Source of the DNA: Phycisphaerae bacterium | GTDB taxonomy: Bacteria; Planctomycetota; Phycisphaerae; UBA1845 | DNA length: 53,854 nt | NCBI GenBank assembly: GCA_022072505.1 | Contig: JAJVHU010000029.1 | Span: 69,917-123,770 of the forward strand | Reading direction: 5' to 3' | In this document: piece by piece, positions 51,115 through 53,854 of the stretch | Layout of the letters: every line of letters starts with the position of its first letter | How positions within the stretch are numbered: the first letter of the stretch is position 1 | The notes under the pieces: generated by a model | Databases searched by the model: none | Seen by the model: the letters and a program-made list of their open reading frames with translations, nothing else | What the model was told of the DNA's origin: nothing | Position numbers and translations under genes: made by a program

Positions 51115-53315
51115 TCCAACCCGTTCTCGATCGCGGCAATCACAAAATCCCCGCTCAGATCGGCGAGATCGAGCCGCACGGCTTCGCCGAGGCGCTTGCC
51201 CATCAGCGACTGCGCGAAGGGCGCAAGATAGTTGTAACGGTGCGACGCCAGATCCGCGTCCCACGGTCCCACGAACGTCAGTTCCACCTTCCGCCCGTCC
51301 GCGCTGTCGACGCGCACCCGGGAGCCGATGCCGACGTAATCCGTCGGAACCTGCGCGGGGTCGATCACCCGGGCCTTGTTCATCTCCTCGTTCATCCGCG
51401 CAAGCTGGGCGCGGAGAAGATCGCGCTCCTCCAGGGCGAATTTGTACTCCGAGTTCTCCGAAAGATCGCCGTGTTCCGCCGCCGCTCCGATCGCACGGGC
51501 GTTCTCTTTCATCTTCACGTTGACGTGATGCTCCAGCTCCGCCTGGTGCCTCGACATCCCCTGCGCCGTCACGAAGATGACGTCCTCACGCTTCCACGGC
51601 GGCGTCTCAGGCGTCCGGTCCACCACCGGGTAACGCCGGTTCAACTCGTCCAGCAGATCGCCCTGCACGACGCGCCCGAGGCTGTCCAGTCGCTTAAGCT
51701 GCGTCCGAAGCGCCTGCGCCATCCCCGCGCCCAGTTCCTGAATCGCCTTGTTGAACCGCTCGTAGCGCCGCAACGCGATCACCGAGCGCGTCCGCGTAAT
51801 GATCCGGTTGCTCTCGTCCTTGCCGATGATGCCGTCGCGGCGAAGATCGGACAACACCCCCAGAACCCGCGTCAGGAGCGTCACCAGCGGAACGGCGTGA
51901 ATCCGGGGCTCCTTCGTCGGACCGTCGTATAACCACAGCAACCCCTCGTGGTAATCCGCCGATTCCGTGAGAATCTGGTCCACGTAAGGCTTGAACTGAT
52001 CAAGGCCCGCTCCGGCTTCCACCAGCGCCGTCGCCAGCTCGTCGCACACCCCCGCCGGAACGCGCAGCAACCGCGAGAAAAAGACCTCTTTCCACCCCTC
52101 CGGCCGGGCCAGACGCACGCATGAAAACGCCTCCCGAAGCAGCCGCTCATCGGAAATCCCCGACAGCATCGCATTCAGGTCCGCCGCGTCGCGCAACGCC
52201 TCCACCGCCGAGTCGTCCTCCGGGCTTTCCTTCAGAAGCGCCGCGCAGCGCCGCGCCAGCAGCGCCTCTCGAAGACCCACCCGGGCGCCGGACTCCAGGT
52301 GCTTGCAGGCCGACATATGAAACCGCGCATGAAACTCGCCGAGCAGCTTCTGATCCGGCTCCTTTCCACGTTGCTTGCAGTCCTTCAGGTATTGCTCAAC
52401 CAGTTCCCACTGCGCCGTCGAATCCCGCTGGGACTCGAACTGACGCAGCAAACCCTGCTCCAGCGACGCCACCTTGTCCTCGAAGCTGACGAGGACCGGC
52501 GATCGCCCCTCGATCCGGAATCGCGGATCGCTCCGCACCGCGCCGCGCGCCTTCGTCCACCACTTCTTGTACGCCGCCGACGTCAGCACCCGCGGAACCA
52601 GCATCTCCTCCAGCCGCGTCGAATCCACCGATCCGCCTTCGCTGCGGCAGATGTCCTCCAGCACCGCCTCCGGACGATCATCCAGCCGTGCGACCAGATC
52701 ATTCCGACGGAACTGCTCCAGCACGCGAAAATGCTCGGCATGCGCCGGCTCGAAGTTGTCCGCGAACTCGACCGCCCCGAGCGACTTGACGCCCTGTCCG
52801 AACGTGTACCCCACCGTCCAGTCCGTCCGGTCCACCGACTCCACCTGCGCCGCGCGAGGTTCATGACGGTCCAGCACGAACCCCCCGGGCGAGATCGAAA
52901 GACACACCTCCAGCGTCCGCAACGCTCGACGGACCGGTCTCCCTCCTTCCAGCCCTGCAATCCCGATCAGCGCCTCCAGCCCCTCCGCGCCCTCGAACGC
53001 CTTCCGATACCACTCCGCCGTTTTTTTCCGCAGCGCATCGCTGTCCTTCACCGCCTGAAGCATCGCCGAAGCCACCGCCACCGTCTCATGCGGCGAATAC
53101 CGTCCCGACAACTCGTCCAACGCCGTCTCCGCCAGCGTCTCTGCCTGCCGGACGTCCCCTTTTTTCGCCAACTCGCCCAGCACCGGCGCATACCGGCAGA
53201 AATCCACGGCGCAAAGCCCGTCCGACTCCACCAGCTTCAACCACTCTTCTTCCACGGTGCTCTTGTTGCCGCTTCCGACCAGTTGCATCAGCGAGTCCAC
53301 CTGCATGAGCATCAT
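51111..53315 (-). CDS. Long GreA/GreB-domain transcription elongation factor
   Basis: A 734-residue protein. Residues 1 to about 560 are helical and TPR-like (for example YAPVLGELAKKGDVRQAETLAETALDEL). The end is a full GreA: coiled coil with the catalytic tip GDLSEN (616-621), whose Asp and Glu match those of E. coli GreA that rescue backtracked RNA polymerase, then the FKBP-like C-terminal domain (VRVDSADGRKVELTFVG; SLMGKRLGEAVRL). Chlamydial GreA is of similar length with a long N-terminal extension, so this is likely a PVC-type form. It is translationally coupled to the YchF-like gene. The start is ATG 53315, with in-frame Met at 53306 also possible. Confidence 0.9.
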   Translation of the reverse strand: MMLMQVDSLMQLVGSGNKSTVEEEWLKLVESDGLCAVDFCRYAPVLGELAKKGDVRQAETLAETALDELSGRYSPHETVAVASAMLQAVKDSDALRKKTAEWYRKAFEGAEGLEALIGIAGLEGGRPVRRALRTLEVCLSISPGGFVLDRHEPRAAQVESVDRTDWTVGYTFGQGVKSLGAVEFADNFEPAHAEHFRVLEQFRRNDLVARLDDRPEAVLEDICRSEGGSVDSTRLEEMLVPRVLTSAAYKKWWTKARGAVRSDPRFRIEGRSPVLVSFEDKVASLEQGLLRQFESQRDSTAQWELVEQYLKDCKQRGKEPDQKLLGEFHARFHMSACKHLESGARVGLREALLARRCAALLKESPEDDSAVEALRDAADLNAMLSGISDERLLREAFSCVRLARPEGWKEVFFSRLLRVPAGVCDELATALVEAGAGLDQFKPYVDQILTESADYHEGLLWLYDGPTKEPRIHAVPLVTLLTRVLGVLSDLRRDGIIGKDESNRIITRTRSVIALRRYERFNKAIQELGAGMAQALRTQLKRLDSLGRVVQGDLLDELNRRYPVVDRTPETPPWKREDVIFVTAQGMSRHQAELEHHVNVKMKENARAIGAAAEHGDLSENSEYKFALEERDLLRAQLARMNEEMNKARVIDPAQVPTDYVGIGSRVRVDSADGRKVELTFVGPWDADLASHRYNYLAPFAQSLMGKRLGEAVRLDLADLSGDFVIAAIENGLE

Positions 53316-53445
53316 GTCCCGTATCCGTCTAATTCGCCCCCCGCGGCTTCGGCCCCCCGAACAGGCGTTCCCGCGGTCGAATCAGGCAGCATAACCGCAC
53401 CCCGCCCATCAAACAAGGAACCACCGCAACCGCGATCCGAACCGC

Positions 53446-53589
53446 CAGGGCAACCGCATTCTAGGATTTCTGGCTTCCGAGCGAACGTCGGTTGTCCAAG
53501 GGATCGGCCTCCGCATGCCGGAATCGCGGATCGCCTGATCCGCGGTATCCGTCAGGACCGGCTCAAAAGTTTAGAATGCGGTTGCCCTG
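53446..53589. mobile_element. Miniature inverted-repeat transposable element (144 bp)
   Basis: Perfect 18-bp terminal inverted repeats, CAGGGCAACCGCATTCTA (53446-53463) and TAGAATGCGGTTGCCCTG (53572-53589), enclose 108 bases without a gene. A 10-bp direct repeat TCCGAACCGC flanks it on both sides (53436-53445, 53590-53599), as expected from transposition. Ends starting CAGGG and 8-10-bp target duplications are found in the ISAs1 group, a possible source of transposase. The interior holds an 8-bp palindrome CGCGGATC (53525-53532) with GATCCGCG (53537-53544). Confidence 0.93.
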
Positions 53590-53655
53590 TCCGAACCGCG
53601 TGGTTTCGGCCCGCGCGATCCAACCGTAGTCCGAGCTTCAGCCCGCGCGATCCAC
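53590..53655 (+). repeat. Family B repeat copies beside the miniature element
   Basis: CCGCGTGGTTTCGGCCCGCG (53595-53614) and a shorter AGCTTCAGCCCGCGCGATCC (53634-53653) match the family B core. The element's target duplication coincides with the start of the first copy, so the element inserted into a family B repeat. Confidence 0.8.
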
Positions 53656-53774
53656 GATAAACCGTAAGACCAGGCACGCCGCACGAGGAACACGGCACGA
53701 TCCCCGAGTCCCGATCCCCGATTCAGTATCCCCAACCCGCGAACCCTTTCCCGGCTGCTGGCGTACTGGGTATC

Positions 53775-53854
53775 ATGGAGGGGTCGCCAACCGGGGCCGG
53801 GATCGAATCGTCACCAACCGGAACCGAATACGATCCGTCGCTGATCGAATACGA
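53775..53854 (+). CDS. 5' part of an unidentified gene running off the window
   Basis: ATG at 53775 opens a frame that continues to the last base. It reads MEGSPTGAGIESSPTG then TEYDPSLIEY. The TEYDPSLI segment followed by a helix resembles the N-terminus of short planctomycete proteins that continue with a 'LTPAER'-type sequence, which would lie beyond the window. SPTG occurs twice through a short DNA repeat. There is no clear ribosome site. Confidence 0.4.
   Translation, partial: MEGSPTGAGIESSPTGTEYDPSLIEY

Noticed and set aside
1..53854. CRISPR arrays, tRNA or rRNA genes
   Set aside because: No regularly spaced direct repeats with unique spacers and no tRNA-like or rRNA-like sequence were seen by eye; the 33-bp and 12-bp arrays are contiguous tandem repeats without spacers.

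Overview
The window is a gene-dense bacterial chromosome segment of very high GC content with mostly short intergenic gaps. Several features point to the phylum Planctomycetota, although I cannot name the class. These are a HYExAFE-family protein, a very long GreA of the type known from the PVC group (Chlamydiae), HAF-repeat, dockerin-tailed and thrombospondin type 3 repeat secreted proteins, several small proteins of planctomycete-like appearance, and dispersed repeats that translate as 'DGRGSV'-type peptides. The cell envelope looks Gram-negative because heptose and O-antigen genes are present. No tRNA, rRNA or CRISPR array was seen.

Layout. 1-4 kb: the 3' part of aspS, two small hypothetical genes, a type II-secretion-like pseudopilin divergent from a calcium-binding-repeat secreted protein, and a 56-residue lipoprotein gene. 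4-11.4 kb: envelope sugar genes in two divergent groups, murQ / GT4 glycosyltransferase / O-antigen ligase on the minus strand and hldE-gmhA-epimerase on the plus strand. 11.5-14 kb: enoyl-CoA hydratase, a CopD-like membrane protein and a transglutaminase-like protein. 14-16.4 kb: a repeat-rich region holding one unusual gene, a winged-helix protein with a long arginine-rich N-terminus behind an AT-rich promoter and repetitive upstream ORFs. 16.4-19.3 kb: a minus-strand cassette of three tiny membrane or secreted proteins and a GT-C-like membrane protein. 19.3-25 kb: HYExAFE protein, YkgJ-like protein, rsmD-cca, a secreted protein, a membrane protein and YceI. 25-30.7 kb: rsmE coupled to a fused sugar ABC ATPase-permease, a second permease, a UbiA-type prenyltransferase and a SEC-C protein.

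30.8-37.3 kb: sucD, a flavin reductase, a 29-residue membrane microprotein, a DUF2062 protein, a CorC/HlyC-type protein and DNA topoisomerase VI subunit B with no subunit A nearby. 37.3-46.8 kb: a GT-C-like protein, a GH109-type Gfo/Idh/MocA protein, an MFS transporter, a HAF protein, a PQQ-type sugar dehydrogenase with dockerin-like tail, a polyprenyl synthase and a c-type cytochrome. 47-53.3 kb: an ABC-2 exporter pair, a DinB-like protein, and a YchF-like GTPase translationally coupled to a 734-residue GreA fusion. The last 540 bases hold an intact miniature inverted-repeat element with a 10-bp target duplication and the start of a further gene.

The intergenic spaces share modular repeats: an 18-bp inverted arm (AGACGCTGTTTCAAAACC) that encloses either of two different cores, plus a separate palindromic family. 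Copies occur at gene ends, and one array is translated in frame at the C-terminus of the GT4 enzyme. No single unmistakable new defence or biosynthetic system was seen. The strongest leads are the modular repeats and miniature element, the arginine-rich winged-helix locus, the orphan topoisomerase VI-B, and the four-gene membrane cassette at 16.4-19.3 kb.
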